Assembly: GCF_048269205.1 (NCBI RefSeq) | Contig: NZ_JBLXJC010000004.1 | Location: 70,140 to 134,139, forward strand | Length of the DNA stretch: 64,000 nt | Direction of reading: 5' to 3' | Source of the DNA: Emcibacter sp048269205 | GTDB taxonomy: Bacteria; Pseudomonadota; Alphaproteobacteria; Sphingomonadales; Emcibacteraceae | Shown here: one piece after another, positions 28,137-36,880 of the stretch | How positions within the stretch are numbered: the first letter of the stretch is position 1 | Layout of the letters: every line of letters begins with the position of its first letter | The notes under the pieces: generated by a model | Databases searched by the model: none | The model's input: the letters and a program-made list of their open reading frames with translations, nothing else | What the model was told of the DNA's origin: nothing | Made by a program: the position numbers and the translations under genes

Positions 28137-28865
28137 ATGACATATAGCCCTGTGGCAGAAACAACGGACTTGCTCACGACATCAGTTGCCGTGGTTCCCG
28201 CTCCGGCCGCTGTGGAGACAAAGCTAAACAATCCGGTCAGTGCCGACAGGCGCAAAGACGTAAGGAAAAAAGTCCCGCTGGAGGAGAAAAACATTACCGG
28301 GGATCGGGAACAGGAGCTAGGAGCCGGATTGCTTGAGCGGATCTCGAAGGACCGTGACCGGGAGGCCTTTATCCGTCTCTATGAACTCTTCGCCCCGCGG
28401 CTGAAAAGTTTCTTGATGGGCCGCAAGCTGGACGAGCAGCAGGCTGAAGACCTGATGCAGGATGTCATGCTCAAGATATGGCGCAAGGCGGGCAGTTACA
28501 ATGCGCAGAAAGCCAGGGTCTCCACCTGGATTTTTACCATAGCCCGAAACAGCCATATTGATAAAATCAGGCGGCAGAAGGTTATCGAAGTTGATGCTGA
28601 TGACCATTTGCCCGACCTGGTTGATGAAAATGAAACCGATGAATTGGTGGCCGCCGGGCAAACCGCTGACGCGATCCGGCAGGCCATTGATGATCTCAGG
28701 CCCGAACTGGGCGAAGTGATTTCCAAGGCGTTTCTCGAAGAAATGTCCCATACGGAAGTCGCTGAAGAGCTGGGCCTGCCGCTGGGCACGGTGAAGTCAC
28801 GCATTCGACTGGCGGTCAGCAAACTGAGACAGTCGCTGAGAGAACATAAAGAGACAATATCATGA
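28137..28865 (+). CDS. rpoE: ECF RNA polymerase sigma factor, RpoE (ECF11, ChrR-controlled)
   Basis: Up to 242 residues. The sigma2 domain has DREAFIRLYELFAPRLKSFL and the -10-recognition helix QAEDLMQDVMLKIWRKAG. Sigma4 ends with MSHTEVAEELGLPLGTVKSRIRLAVSKLRQ, the -35-binding HTH. ChrR-type anti-sigma lies directly downstream with a 4-bp overlap. The first ~60 residues before GAGLLERI are not part of the usual ECF fold. The promoter position means either leaderless translation from ATG 28137 or a later start such as TTG 28329, preceded by AGGAG. It likely controls the cfa operon and the SDR. Confidence 0.9.
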   Translation: MTYSPVAETTDLLTTSVAVVPAPAAVETKLNNPVSADRRKDVRKKVPLEEKNITGDREQELGAGLLERISKDRDREAFIRLYELFAPRLKSFLMGRKLDEQQAEDLMQDVMLKIWRKAGSYNAQKARVSTWIFTIARNSHIDKIRRQKVIEVDADDHLPDLVDENETDELVAAGQTADAIRQAIDDLRPELGEVISKAFLEEMSHTEVAEELGLPLGTVKSRIRLAVSKLRQSLREHKETIS

Positions 28866-29500
28866 GTAATGGTTTGGTCACAGATGAATGGATTTTGTCC
28901 TATGCGGCCGGCGGCCTTGACCAGGGTCATGCCCTGCTGGTGGCCACCCAGGCGGCTATGCGTCCGGAGATCCGGCGCAAGGTCAGTGAAGCAGAAGCAG
29001 TGGGCGGCGCATTTTTGGAAACCTCGAAAGCTGTCCCGGTCAACGACGGGTTGCTGGGTAAAATACTCGAGCGCTTGCCGGATGTGGAACCGGAAGAACA
29101 CATACAGGATGATATCCCAAGCCTGCCGGCGCCGCTGGCGGACTATCTTGGTTGCGGGCTTGATGACCTTGACTGGCGCTTCATGGGACCGGGTCTGAAG
29201 AATGTGCGGCTCTGGACCGGACCCCATGATGAACGGCTGTGGTTGCTGCGCGCCAAAGGCGGAATTACCATACCGGAACATGGTCACCGCGGTGTAGAGA
29301 TGACTCTGGTGCTGCGGGGCAGCTATCATTGCGGCAACGAAACATTTTTGCCGGGCGACATGGATATGTCCGATGATGACAAGACCCACCAGCCGGTGAT
29401 CAATCCCGGCGAGGATTGTATTTGTCTGGTCCTGACCGAAGCGCCGCTCAAATTCAATTCCCTGATGGCCCGACTGGCCCAGCCGCTGATTGGATTGTAG
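28862..29500 (+). CDS. chrR: ChrR-type anti-sigma factor with cupin domain, zinc-less anti-sigma domain
   Basis: 212 residues. The C-terminal cupin keeps the ChrR zinc ligands His140, His142, Glu146 and His176 (EHGHRGVEMT, KTHQP). The N-terminal anti-sigma domain aligns with Rhodobacter ChrR (SYAAGGLDQGHALLVAT) but its zinc ligands are gone: the positions of His6, His31, Cys35 and Cys38 hold Gly/Leu, Gln30, Arg34 and Ile37. In Rhodobacter this domain holds the sigma factor until singlet oxygen triggers release. This copy must fold without zinc or work differently. Co-transcribed with the sigma gene. Confidence 0.88.
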   Translation: MSNGLVTDEWILSYAAGGLDQGHALLVATQAAMRPEIRRKVSEAEAVGGAFLETSKAVPVNDGLLGKILERLPDVEPEEHIQDDIPSLPAPLADYLGCGLDDLDWRFMGPGLKNVRLWTGPHDERLWLLRAKGGITIPEHGHRGVEMTLVLRGSYHCGNETFLPGDMDMSDDDKTHQPVINPGEDCICLVLTEAPLKFNSLMARLAQPLIGL

Positions 29501-29621
29501 CACCTCTATTTGCAATTGTGTATTTTGTCTCAGGGAAAGGGCGACATTCATATTGTATTGTCCAGTGGTTTTCGTTTAGGGTCTGGGTCTGAAATCAACA
29601 TTCTCTCCGGGAGGCCTCTTA

Positions 29622-31076
29622 ATGGAACTCAAGAACCAGAATTTGATCCGGATGAAATCCTATATCAACGGCCAGTGGGTTGAGGCGGATAGCGGCAGTT
29701 TATTCGCCGTTACCGACCCGGCATCCGGCGCCGAACTTGCCCGGGTTTCCGACTGTGGGGCTGCCGAAACGGTCCGGGCCATCGAAGCGGCCGAGACCGC
29801 CTTTGCCGCCTGGAAACTGACCACGGCCAAGGAACGGGCCGCTTTATTGCGCCGTTGGTTCCAGTTGATAATGGATAATCAGGAAGATCTGGCCCTTCTC
29901 ATGAGTGCGGAACAGGGTAAACCGTTGGCGGAATCCCGCGGCGAGATTGCCTACGGCGCCTCTTATCTGGAATGGTATGCAGAGGAAGCGAAGCGCGCCT
30001 ATGGTGATGTGATCCCGACCCCTGCGGCGGACAAGCGTATTGTCACGCTCAAACAGCCGGTCGGGGTGGTGGCCTCCATTACGCCCTGGAATTTCCCGAG
30101 CGCAATGATTACCCGCAAGGTGGCCCCTGCTCTTGCGGCAGGATGCACCATTGTCGTCAAGCCCAGTGAGGAAACGCCGCTTTCCGCCCTGGCGCTGGCG
30201 GAACTTGCCGAACAGGCCGGATTGCCCGCGGGCTGTTTCAATGTGGTCTGCGGAACTGACGCCGCGGCTATTGGCGGAGAAATGACCTCCAGTCCCATTG
30301 TGCGCAAGATCAGTTTCACCGGCTCTACCCGGGTCGGCAAGCTGCTTCTGGAACAGTCTGCGAAAACAGTGAAAAAAGTCTCCATGGAGCTCGGCGGCAA
30401 TGCCCCGTTCATCGTCTTTGATGATGCGGATCTGGACGCGGCGGTGGCCGGCGCCATGGCCAGTAAATACCGCAATGCGGGCCAGACCTGTGTCTGCGCC
30501 AACCGTCTTCTGGTGCAGGACGGCGTTTATGATGCTTTTGCCGCAAAGCTGGCCGAAGCCGTGCAAGGCCTGAAGCTGGGGGCTTATACCGAGGAAGGCG
30601 CCACCACAGGTCCGCTGATCAACCGGGCGGCGGTGACCAAGGTGGACGGGCTGGTGAAGGACGCTCTGGACAAGGGGGCGACGGCGTTGGCCGGCGGGGT
30701 AGGCGGTGAAGATGACAGCCAGTTTTACACGCCAACCATCCTCACCAATGTGACCCCGGAAATGGATATCTTCAACGAGGAAATTTTCGGTCCCGTGGCG
30801 CCGCTCTACCGGTTTGAAACCGAACAGGAGGCCATCGAGATGGCCAACGACACGCCTTACGGCCTCGCCTCCTATTTCTATGCCCGGGATATGGGCCGCA
30901 TCTGGCGGGTCAGCGAGGCACTGGAATATGGCATGGTGGGGATTAACGAGGGAATTATCTCCAATGAAGCCGCCCCATTCGGCGGCGTCAAGGAAAGCGG
31001 GATTGGCCGCGAAGGCTCCCGTTACGGTCTCGACGACTATATGGAACTGAAATATCTGTGCATGGGCGGGATCTAG
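29622..31076 (+). CDS. gabD: NAD(P)-dependent succinate-semialdehyde dehydrogenase
   Basis: 484 residues, aldehyde dehydrogenase superfamily of GabD type. It oxidises succinate semialdehyde to succinate. PWNFPSAMITRKVAPALAAG, the catalytic Glu in ELGGNAPFIVFDDADLD, catalytic Cys290 in NAGQTCVCANR (with Cys292, a redox-switch position in GabD) and the C-terminal GGVKESGIGREGSRYG are present. Preceded by GGGAGG. It lies upstream of the hydantoin-like cluster but lacks that cluster's promoter motif, so it may be independently regulated. Confidence 0.92.
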   Translation: MELKNQNLIRMKSYINGQWVEADSGSLFAVTDPASGAELARVSDCGAAETVRAIEAAETAFAAWKLTTAKERAALLRRWFQLIMDNQEDLALLMSAEQGKPLAESRGEIAYGASYLEWYAEEAKRAYGDVIPTPAADKRIVTLKQPVGVVASITPWNFPSAMITRKVAPALAAGCTIVVKPSEETPLSALALAELAEQAGLPAGCFNVVCGTDAAAIGGEMTSSPIVRKISFTGSTRVGKLLLEQSAKTVKKVSMELGGNAPFIVFDDADLDAAVAGAMASKYRNAGQTCVCANRLLVQDGVYDAFAAKLAEAVQGLKLGAYTEEGATTGPLINRAAVTKVDGLVKDALDKGATALAGGVGGEDDSQFYTPTILTNVTPEMDIFNEEIFGPVAPLYRFETEQEAIEMANDTPYGLASYFYARDMGRIWRVSEALEYGMVGINEGIISNEAAPFGGVKESGIGREGSRYGLDDYMELKYLCMGGI

Positions 31077-31097
31077 CCGACCGTCTCCTGTCTGGAA

Positions 31098-31149
31098 ACT
31101 ATTAATATTGGTAGTATCCGGATTGTCAGCTTCGGGCGGGGCTACTGCC
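31098..31149 (+). promoter_or_regulatory. Operator-like composite element upstream of the HyuA-like operon
   Basis: ACTAT (31098-31102), 7 bp, GGTAGT (31110-31115), 28 bp, ACTGCC (31144-31149). The GGTAGT and ACTGCC parts lie in a longer inverted repeat: AATATTGGTAGTA (31104-31116) against TACTGCCAATATT (31143-31155). The same arrangement precedes the racemase and TonB genes. It probably binds the LuxR/MalT-like regulator encoded in this operon. Confidence 0.6.
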
Positions 31150-31243
31150 AATATTCGCCCCCGCCTACCAATTATAGCTTTTGCCTTTAGGTCTTGCCGT
31201 TCTCCATACTCTGTACACGAGTTGCAGATATGGAGAAGGTCGG

Positions 31244-32809
31244 ATGAGAATAGGTGTTGACGTTGGCGGGACAAATACTGACGCAGTCCTGATGGACGGG
31301 CGGAAAGTTGTCGCTTCCAGGAAAACCCCCACAACCGAAAATGTGAGTGACGGCATTGTCAATGCCATAACTTCGGTACTGGAACAATCCGGTACGACGG
31401 CCAGCACCGTCAAATGTGTCATGATCGGTACTACCCAGTTCACCAATGCTTTTGTGGAACGCAAGCACCTGGTCGAGGTCGGGGTGATCCGGCTGGCGCT
31501 ACCGGCCAGTCGCGGTATTCCGCCGTTGACCGATTGGCCTGAAGATATTCGGGATGTAATCGGGGACAATATAGAGATGGTCCGGGGCGGCTATCAGTAT
31601 GACGGTCGCCTGAACAGCGAATTTGACGAATTCGGATTTCGCGCTGCGGCCCGGCGCCTGAAGGAGAAAGGCCTCAGGGCGATTGCCGTCTCCGGTCTGT
31701 TTTCCCCGGTCAATAGCGAGATGGAGGAACTGGCAGAGCAGATCCTGCTGGAGGAAATACCCGACTGTACGGTAACGATTTCTTCCCGTATCGGCCGTAT
31801 CGGCCTTATTGAACGGGAAAATGCGGCGATCATGAATGCCAGCCTGGCGGAATTGTCGGTGCGGGTGGTTTCTTCCTTCCGCAAGGCCCTTGCGGACCTG
31901 GGGATTAGCGCGCCCTTTTTTATCAGTCAGAATGACGGTACCCTGATGAAGGCGGATTTTGTTGAAAAATATCCGGTGCTGACCTTTGCCTCCGGCCCGA
32001 CCAACAGCATGCGGGGGGCGGCCTATCTTTCCGGGCTGGATGATGCGCTGGTCGCGGATATCGGCGGCACCACCACGGATATCGGCATGCTGGTCAACGG
32101 CTTTCCCCGGGAATCCTCCATGACCGTGGACATCGGCAGTGTGCGCACCAACTTCCGCATGCCTGATGTGTTTGCCCTTGGCCTTGGCGGTGGTTCCCTG
32201 GTGACCAAGGACGACGATCCTGCGGTCGGGCCCAGATCCGTAGGCTTTCGCCTGATGGATGAAGCTCTGGTCTTTGGTGGCAAAACCCTTACCGCAAGCG
32301 ATATTGCCGTGGCGGCGGGGTATGCGCAGATCGGCGCGGCGGAAAAGGTTGAGGATCTGGACAGCGACCTGGTCCGGAAAGCGGTTAAAAGAATTCACGC
32401 CATTGTCGCCGACGGGATTGACCGGATGAAAACAAGCGCCGATCCAGTGCCGCTGATTCTGGTCGGCGGCGGCGCTGTGCTGATCAGTCAGGATATCCCC
32501 GGGACAACTGAAACCATCATTCCCGACAATGCCGGTGTGGCCAATGCCATAGGTGCTTCCATTGCCCAGGTGGGCGGTGAGGTTGACAAGGTCTATTCCT
32601 ACGATCAGGTGGGTCGCGATGCCGCCATGGATGAAGCCAAAAGGGAAGCAACGGAAATGGCTCTGGCAGCCGGGGCCGCCCCTGATACCGTCCAGGTCGT
32701 GGATATTGACGAAGTGCCGATAGCCTATATGCCGGGCGGCTCTGTGCGTCTCAGGGTGAAAGTAGCCGGCGAACTTGATTTGGATAAAGTGACAAGGATG
32801 GACTCATGA
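31244..32809 (+). CDS. Hydantoinase/oxoprolinase family protein, HyuA-like
   Basis: 521 residues from ATG 31244, with GGAGAAGG just upstream; an in-frame ATG at 31181 has no such site. The N-terminal actin-like ATPase start RIGVDVGGTNTDAVLMDG and ADIGGTTTDIGMLVNG are signatures of HyuA/oxoprolinase family members that use ATP to open hydantoin or lactam rings. There is no HyuB-type subunit; a DUF917 protein overlaps its stop instead. The operon also encodes a MalT-like regulator and is followed by an Asp/Glu-hydantoin racemase, so a cyclic amide or ureide is the likely substrate. Confidence 0.9.
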   Translation: MRIGVDVGGTNTDAVLMDGRKVVASRKTPTTENVSDGIVNAITSVLEQSGTTASTVKCVMIGTTQFTNAFVERKHLVEVGVIRLALPASRGIPPLTDWPEDIRDVIGDNIEMVRGGYQYDGRLNSEFDEFGFRAAARRLKEKGLRAIAVSGLFSPVNSEMEELAEQILLEEIPDCTVTISSRIGRIGLIERENAAIMNASLAELSVRVVSSFRKALADLGISAPFFISQNDGTLMKADFVEKYPVLTFASGPTNSMRGAAYLSGLDDALVADIGGTTTDIGMLVNGFPRESSMTVDIGSVRTNFRMPDVFALGLGGGSLVTKDDDPAVGPRSVGFRLMDEALVFGGKTLTASDIAVAAGYAQIGAAEKVEDLDSDLVRKAVKRIHAIVADGIDRMKTSADPVPLILVGGGAVLISQDIPGTTETIIPDNAGVANAIGASIAQVGGEVDKVYSYDQVGRDAAMDEAKREATEMALAAGAAPDTVQVVDIDEVPIAYMPGGSVRLRVKVAGELDLDKVTRMDS

Positions 32810-33900
32810 AGCTGGAATTGACGGATCTGGAGGATTTTGCACGCGGTGCGGCGTTTCTCGGAACAGGCGGCGGCGGCGATCCCTATATCGGCAGGTTGCT
32901 TGCCCGGCATGCCATCAAACAATTCGGCGTCCCGAAAATCATCGAGCCGGACGAACTTGCCGATGATGCCCTGGTGTTTGCCATTGCCATGCTGGGCGCC
33001 CCGACAGTTCTGGTGGAAAAAGCCGCCTGCGGCGACGACATTGATCTGGCCATTGACAAGCTGGCCGAGCGTATCGGGCGCCGGCCGGATGCATTGATTC
33101 CCATAGAAATCGGCGGAATCAATTCGACCGTGCCGATTGTGGCTTCAGCCCGGACCGGCATTCCTTTGGTGAATGCGGACGGCATGGGCCGTGCCTTTCC
33201 GGAAGTGCAGATGGTGACCTTCAATGTTTACGGTCATCCGCCCACACCCATGTCGGTGGTGGACGAGCATATGAACGCGGTGGTGGTGGATGCGCAGGAT
33301 GCGAAAACGGCTGAGAACCTGGTTCGTTCCATGGCCATTCAGATGGGCCTCAGTGTCGTGACCGCCAACTATCCGGTGTCCGGCGAGGTCGTGAAAAAAT
33401 ATGCGGTGAAACACACCCTTACCCTGGCCCTGGAAATCGGCCGGGCCATACATCGGGGGCGCCAGGAAGGAAATCCGGTGGAGGTACTTGCCGACTATCT
33501 CCGGTCCACCGACTATTATCGGCACTGCAAAATTCTCTATGATGGCAAGATCACCGACATCAGGCGGGAAACCACCCGCGGCTTTTCTGTTGGCCATTGC
33601 CGCATTGATCCCCTGACGGGCGCCGGAGACCCGATGGAAATTGTTTTCCAGAATGAAAATCTGGCCGCCCGAACCGGCGGGCGGACTCTGGCCATGGTGC
33701 CTGACCTGGTTTGTATCGTAGATCGGGAAACGGCCGAGCCGGTGCCGGTTGAATCCCTTCGTTATGGCCAGCGTGTCAAGGTCATTGCGGCAAGTGTGCC
33801 GCCGATCATGCGCACCCCCGAGGCGCTGGCGACATTTGGCCCCCGGTGTTTTGGCCTGGAGGAGGATTATATCCCGATCGAGGAAATCCAGGAGATCTGA
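32806..33900 (+). CDS. DUF917 family protein
   Basis: 364 residues, full length. FARGAAFLGTGGGGDPYIGR, VFAIAMLGAPTVLVEKAACG, and the IEIGGINSTVPIVASARTGI segment mark DUF917, the constant companion of short HyuA-like proteins. Its role is unknown; it may replace the HyuB subunit. The ATGA overlap with the upstream gene implies coupled translation of equal amounts. Confidence 0.9.
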   Translation: MKLELTDLEDFARGAAFLGTGGGGDPYIGRLLARHAIKQFGVPKIIEPDELADDALVFAIAMLGAPTVLVEKAACGDDIDLAIDKLAERIGRRPDALIPIEIGGINSTVPIVASARTGIPLVNADGMGRAFPEVQMVTFNVYGHPPTPMSVVDEHMNAVVVDAQDAKTAENLVRSMAIQMGLSVVTANYPVSGEVVKKYAVKHTLTLALEIGRAIHRGRQEGNPVEVLADYLRSTDYYRHCKILYDGKITDIRRETTRGFSVGHCRIDPLTGAGDPMEIVFQNENLAARTGGRTLAMVPDLVCIVDRETAEPVPVESLRYGQRVKVIAASVPPIMRTPEALATFGPRCFGLEEDYIPIEEIQEI

Positions 33901-33917
33901 CGGCAAAGGAGAGGCAA

Positions 33918-33959
33918 TTGACGGAACTCGCGCGGGTGTTATATTTATGCCATGAGTAA
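33918..33959 (+). other. Possible 13-codon leader peptide overlapping the regulator start
   Basis: A TTG at 33918 follows AAAGGAGAGG and opens a 13-codon frame ending with TAA at 33957-33959, which overlaps the regulator ATG at 33952. The regulator itself has only a weak ribosome-binding site. Translation of the minigene could couple to regulator translation. Only the sequence supports this. Confidence 0.3.
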
Positions 33960-36681
33960 CGATGTTCCCCAGGTTCCGGTTGACCCGATCCCCTGGCTGG
34001 TTTCGGCCAAGGTTGTCCCGCCCAGAAAAAATTCTGTGCTGGCGGAGCGAATATCCATACTCGATCGTCTTTCAGGGCATAAGGAAAGACGGGCAACCAT
34101 TCTGGAGGCCCCCGGGGGTTTCGGAAAAAGTACACTGCTTGCCCTGTGGCGCAGCAGGCTTTTACAGGCCGGTGATCGGGTTGCCTGGTTGACGCTGTGT
34201 GCGGAAGACACCGGCGGTACCCTTGTCACCTATCTTGCTTATGCCCTGCATATGGCGGGACTGGATGTTGGCGACACCGGGCTTCTGACAAACAGTAATT
34301 CAGTTTCTGATGACTATATATATAATCTCAATCTTCTGATCGGTGCGCTGCAGAAGGCGGGAGAAAACGTCACTCTGATCCTGGATGATGTGGAGCTTGT
34401 GGCCGAAGAGGAGGCGCTGCAGGTTCTGAATGTGCTGTGCCGGCATGCCCCGGAGAATCTTCACCTTGCTGTTGCCTTCCGGCGCAATCCCGGCTTGCAG
34501 TTGAGCAATCTGTTGCTGGATGGCGCCGCCATTCGATTGACCGCCGAGGAGATGCGTTTCTCTGCCGAGGAAGTGGCCGAGTTTTTTGATCACGCCCTGT
34601 CCCGGGCTGACATGCAGACGGTGCTGGACCGCACCGAAGGATGGCCGGTTGCCCTGCGTCTGCTGAAAGGCGGTACTGCAGGCGGGAGCGGCGATATAGA
34701 TCGCATCCGCCTGTTTTCGGGGGAACGTGGCCTGGCGGCCGAATATTTCGCCGAGCAGGTCTTTTCGAGGCTGTCCGAAGCAGAACAATCCTTCCTGCTC
34801 GATGTCTCTGTTCTGGAATGGCTCGAGGTGCCTTTGATCGATGCAATCAGGGAATCAAGCGATGCGAGACGGATCCTGGATACCCTGTCCCATCTTGAGG
34901 GGGTCATTGTGTCCCTGGACGCCCAGGAGGAAACCTATCGCCTGCATGCCCTGTTCCGGGAATTTTTATTGAACAGCCTGCAGCGGGATAACATCCGGCA
35001 TTATATGGATCTTCAACGGCGGGCCGCCCGTGTCCTGGCCGGGAGAAGTCGTCTTCTGACGGCCCTGCGGCATGCCAACCAGGCCGGCGACAACCAGCTG
35101 TTTGGCGAAATACTGGAACAGGCAGGTGGTATCCGGATCTGGCTCCGGGAGGGCATGACCCGCATATTGCAGGCGGTACGGATTATGGATGACCGGGTGG
35201 TTCAAACATTTCCGAGGCTTGCCTTTCTCAAATGTGTCGTGGCGATGAAAGCAGGTCACTTACGGGATGCCCAGGTCCTGTTCAAGCAGATCGAGCAGCA
35301 GACAGATGGTTTCCTCCGTGACCGGGAAGGCGGAGATGACAAGGCGCTTTACCAGGAACATATTTTTGTCCGTTCGACGTTGGCGGCCTATGGCTGTCAC
35401 ACCCTGAGTGACGAATTGCTGTCCGAGCTTCTTCCGGAAAATATGGATTCTCCGCAGGATGACGCCATTACCCTCGGCCACCATAAAACGCTGTTGTGTG
35501 TCGCCAATAACCAGCGGGCTGATTTTGCAAGATCCTGGCGTTTCGGCAAAGAGGCCATCGAACATTTCCGCCAGATCGGTTCCGTTTACGGGGAATTATT
35601 TATCGATTTTCATTTTGGATCAATTTGCATGGTGCAGGGGGAGCCGCATGACGCCGCTGGCCATTATGCCCGGGCCCTGAAATTTGCGCGCAAACATTTC
35701 CCCCGGGACCAGGGCATCCAGCTGGTGGGCGATATTTTGACGGCCGAGCTGGATCTGGAACGTAATCTGGTCAAACGGTTCAAGCGCAAACTCAATAACA
35801 TTATTCAGCGCCTGCACGGCAGTGAAGCGTGGTTTGATATCTATGCCGCAGCCTATGGCGTTGTCGCCGAGGTTATTCTGGAGGAGGAAGGGTTTGAGGA
35901 TGCGCAGGCTTTCCTGCGGGAGGCAACCGAAAGGGCCGAGGAGCAGGGCCTGACAAAATTATCCAGTTATCTGGCGGCCTTGCGGGTTTCCATTTTGCTG
36001 GCCGAGGATAATCTGGAGCAGGCAAGAATTCATTATGAAAAGAGCGGACTGCCGACGACGCCAGCCGCTATCTTTGATCTCGAGGGTAACAGTTGGCGCG
36101 AGGCAGAAATTATCGGCTGCACATATCTCCAGCTTCAGATGTCTTCCGGAAAGTTTGACACCGCCCGGGACCTTGCCCGGCAATTCCTGTCCTTTGCCGA
36201 GAACAGAAACCTGGGGCGGGCTCTCGCCCGGGGGCTTGTGCTGGCGGCGGTTCTGGAAAATGCTGCCGGCAACAGGGAGGCGGCGCTGATATACCTCGGC
36301 CGGGCGGTAAAACAGATAAAATACAGTGAATATGTCAGGCCGTTTGTCAGGTTCGCTGACCAGGTTGGTCACCTCCTTCCCCTGCTTGCTTCTGAAACCG
36401 AAGACGAGGAACTGAAAATTCAGGCAGAGAAGATCGCAACTCAACTGAAAATATCTGGTGAGACAAGTGAAACCGGGCAATTTTTCAGTCATCGGGAGAT
36501 GGAGATCCTGCGCGGCCTTGACCGGGGATTCCAGGACAAGGTGATCGCCAAGGCGTTGAATGTCACGCCGCATGCTGTCAGGTACCATCTGAAAAATATT
36601 TACGCCAAGACCAATGCCTCCAATCGCATCCAGGCCCTGAACAAGGCCAAAAAGATGGGCGCGTTTTCCACTCCGGGCTGA
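33952..36681 (+). CDS. LuxR-family transcriptional regulator, MalT-like (LAL type)
   Basis: 909 residues. Near the N-terminus is a Walker A motif APGGFGKST (residues ~53-61) and a Walker B-like VTLILDDVELV, the STAND ATPase module of MalT. A TPR-like helical region spans ~400-800, and the GerE HTH sits at the very end (FSHREMEILRGLDRGFQDKVIAKAL, then VRYHLKNIYAKTNASNR). MalT-type proteins are ATP- and ligand-dependent activators. It is third in the HyuA-like/DUF917 operon and the natural candidate to bind the ACTAY-N7-GGTAGT elements. Confidence 0.9.
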   Translation: MSNDVPQVPVDPIPWLVSAKVVPPRKNSVLAERISILDRLSGHKERRATILEAPGGFGKSTLLALWRSRLLQAGDRVAWLTLCAEDTGGTLVTYLAYALHMAGLDVGDTGLLTNSNSVSDDYIYNLNLLIGALQKAGENVTLILDDVELVAEEEALQVLNVLCRHAPENLHLAVAFRRNPGLQLSNLLLDGAAIRLTAEEMRFSAEEVAEFFDHALSRADMQTVLDRTEGWPVALRLLKGGTAGGSGDIDRIRLFSGERGLAAEYFAEQVFSRLSEAEQSFLLDVSVLEWLEVPLIDAIRESSDARRILDTLSHLEGVIVSLDAQEETYRLHALFREFLLNSLQRDNIRHYMDLQRRAARVLAGRSRLLTALRHANQAGDNQLFGEILEQAGGIRIWLREGMTRILQAVRIMDDRVVQTFPRLAFLKCVVAMKAGHLRDAQVLFKQIEQQTDGFLRDREGGDDKALYQEHIFVRSTLAAYGCHTLSDELLSELLPENMDSPQDDAITLGHHKTLLCVANNQRADFARSWRFGKEAIEHFRQIGSVYGELFIDFHFGSICMVQGEPHDAAGHYARALKFARKHFPRDQGIQLVGDILTAELDLERNLVKRFKRKLNNIIQRLHGSEAWFDIYAAAYGVVAEVILEEEGFEDAQAFLREATERAEEQGLTKLSSYLAALRVSILLAEDNLEQARIHYEKSGLPTTPAAIFDLEGNSWREAEIIGCTYLQLQMSSGKFDTARDLARQFLSFAENRNLGRALARGLVLAAVLENAAGNREAALIYLGRAVKQIKYSEYVRPFVRFADQVGHLLPLLASETEDEELKIQAEKIATQLKISGETSETGQFFSHREMEILRGLDRGFQDKVIAKALNVTPHAVRYHLKNIYAKTNASNRIQALNKAKKMGAFSTPG

Positions 36682-36690
36682 CCGGTTGCC

Positions 36691-36727
36691 CCGGAACTAT
36701 CTTTTTTGCCCGGAACTATCTTTTTTG
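36691..36727 (+). repeat. Tandem 19-bp direct repeat upstream of the racemase
   Basis: CCGGAACTATCTTTTTTG occurs at 36691-36708 and again at 36710-36727, period 19 bp. The second copy runs into the GGTAGT operator, so the left half-site (ACTAT) is duplicated. Either extra regulator contacts or replication slippage. Confidence 0.7.
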
Positions 36728-36765
36728 GTAGTCACTGTTTTTAGGCAAGCATCTCCCCGACTACC
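36715..36765 (+). promoter_or_regulatory. Operator-like composite element upstream of the racemase
   Basis: ACTAT (36715-36719), 7 bp, GGTAGT (36727-36732), 27 bp, ACTACC (36760-36765). GGTAGTC and GACTACC form a perfect inverted repeat. It lies ~115 bp before the racemase ATG and shares layout with the HyuA-like and TonB gene promoters. Confidence 0.6.
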
Positions 36766-36880
36766 TGTTTTATCTGAAATCTACCGAAAGCTTCCTTTGC
36801 GGGCCCTTCAGGGGAACTGTAATATTCCATTTGTTTGTAATTGTATTCCGGTGCCGGAAGACCCTATCAGGAGGAGTTCC

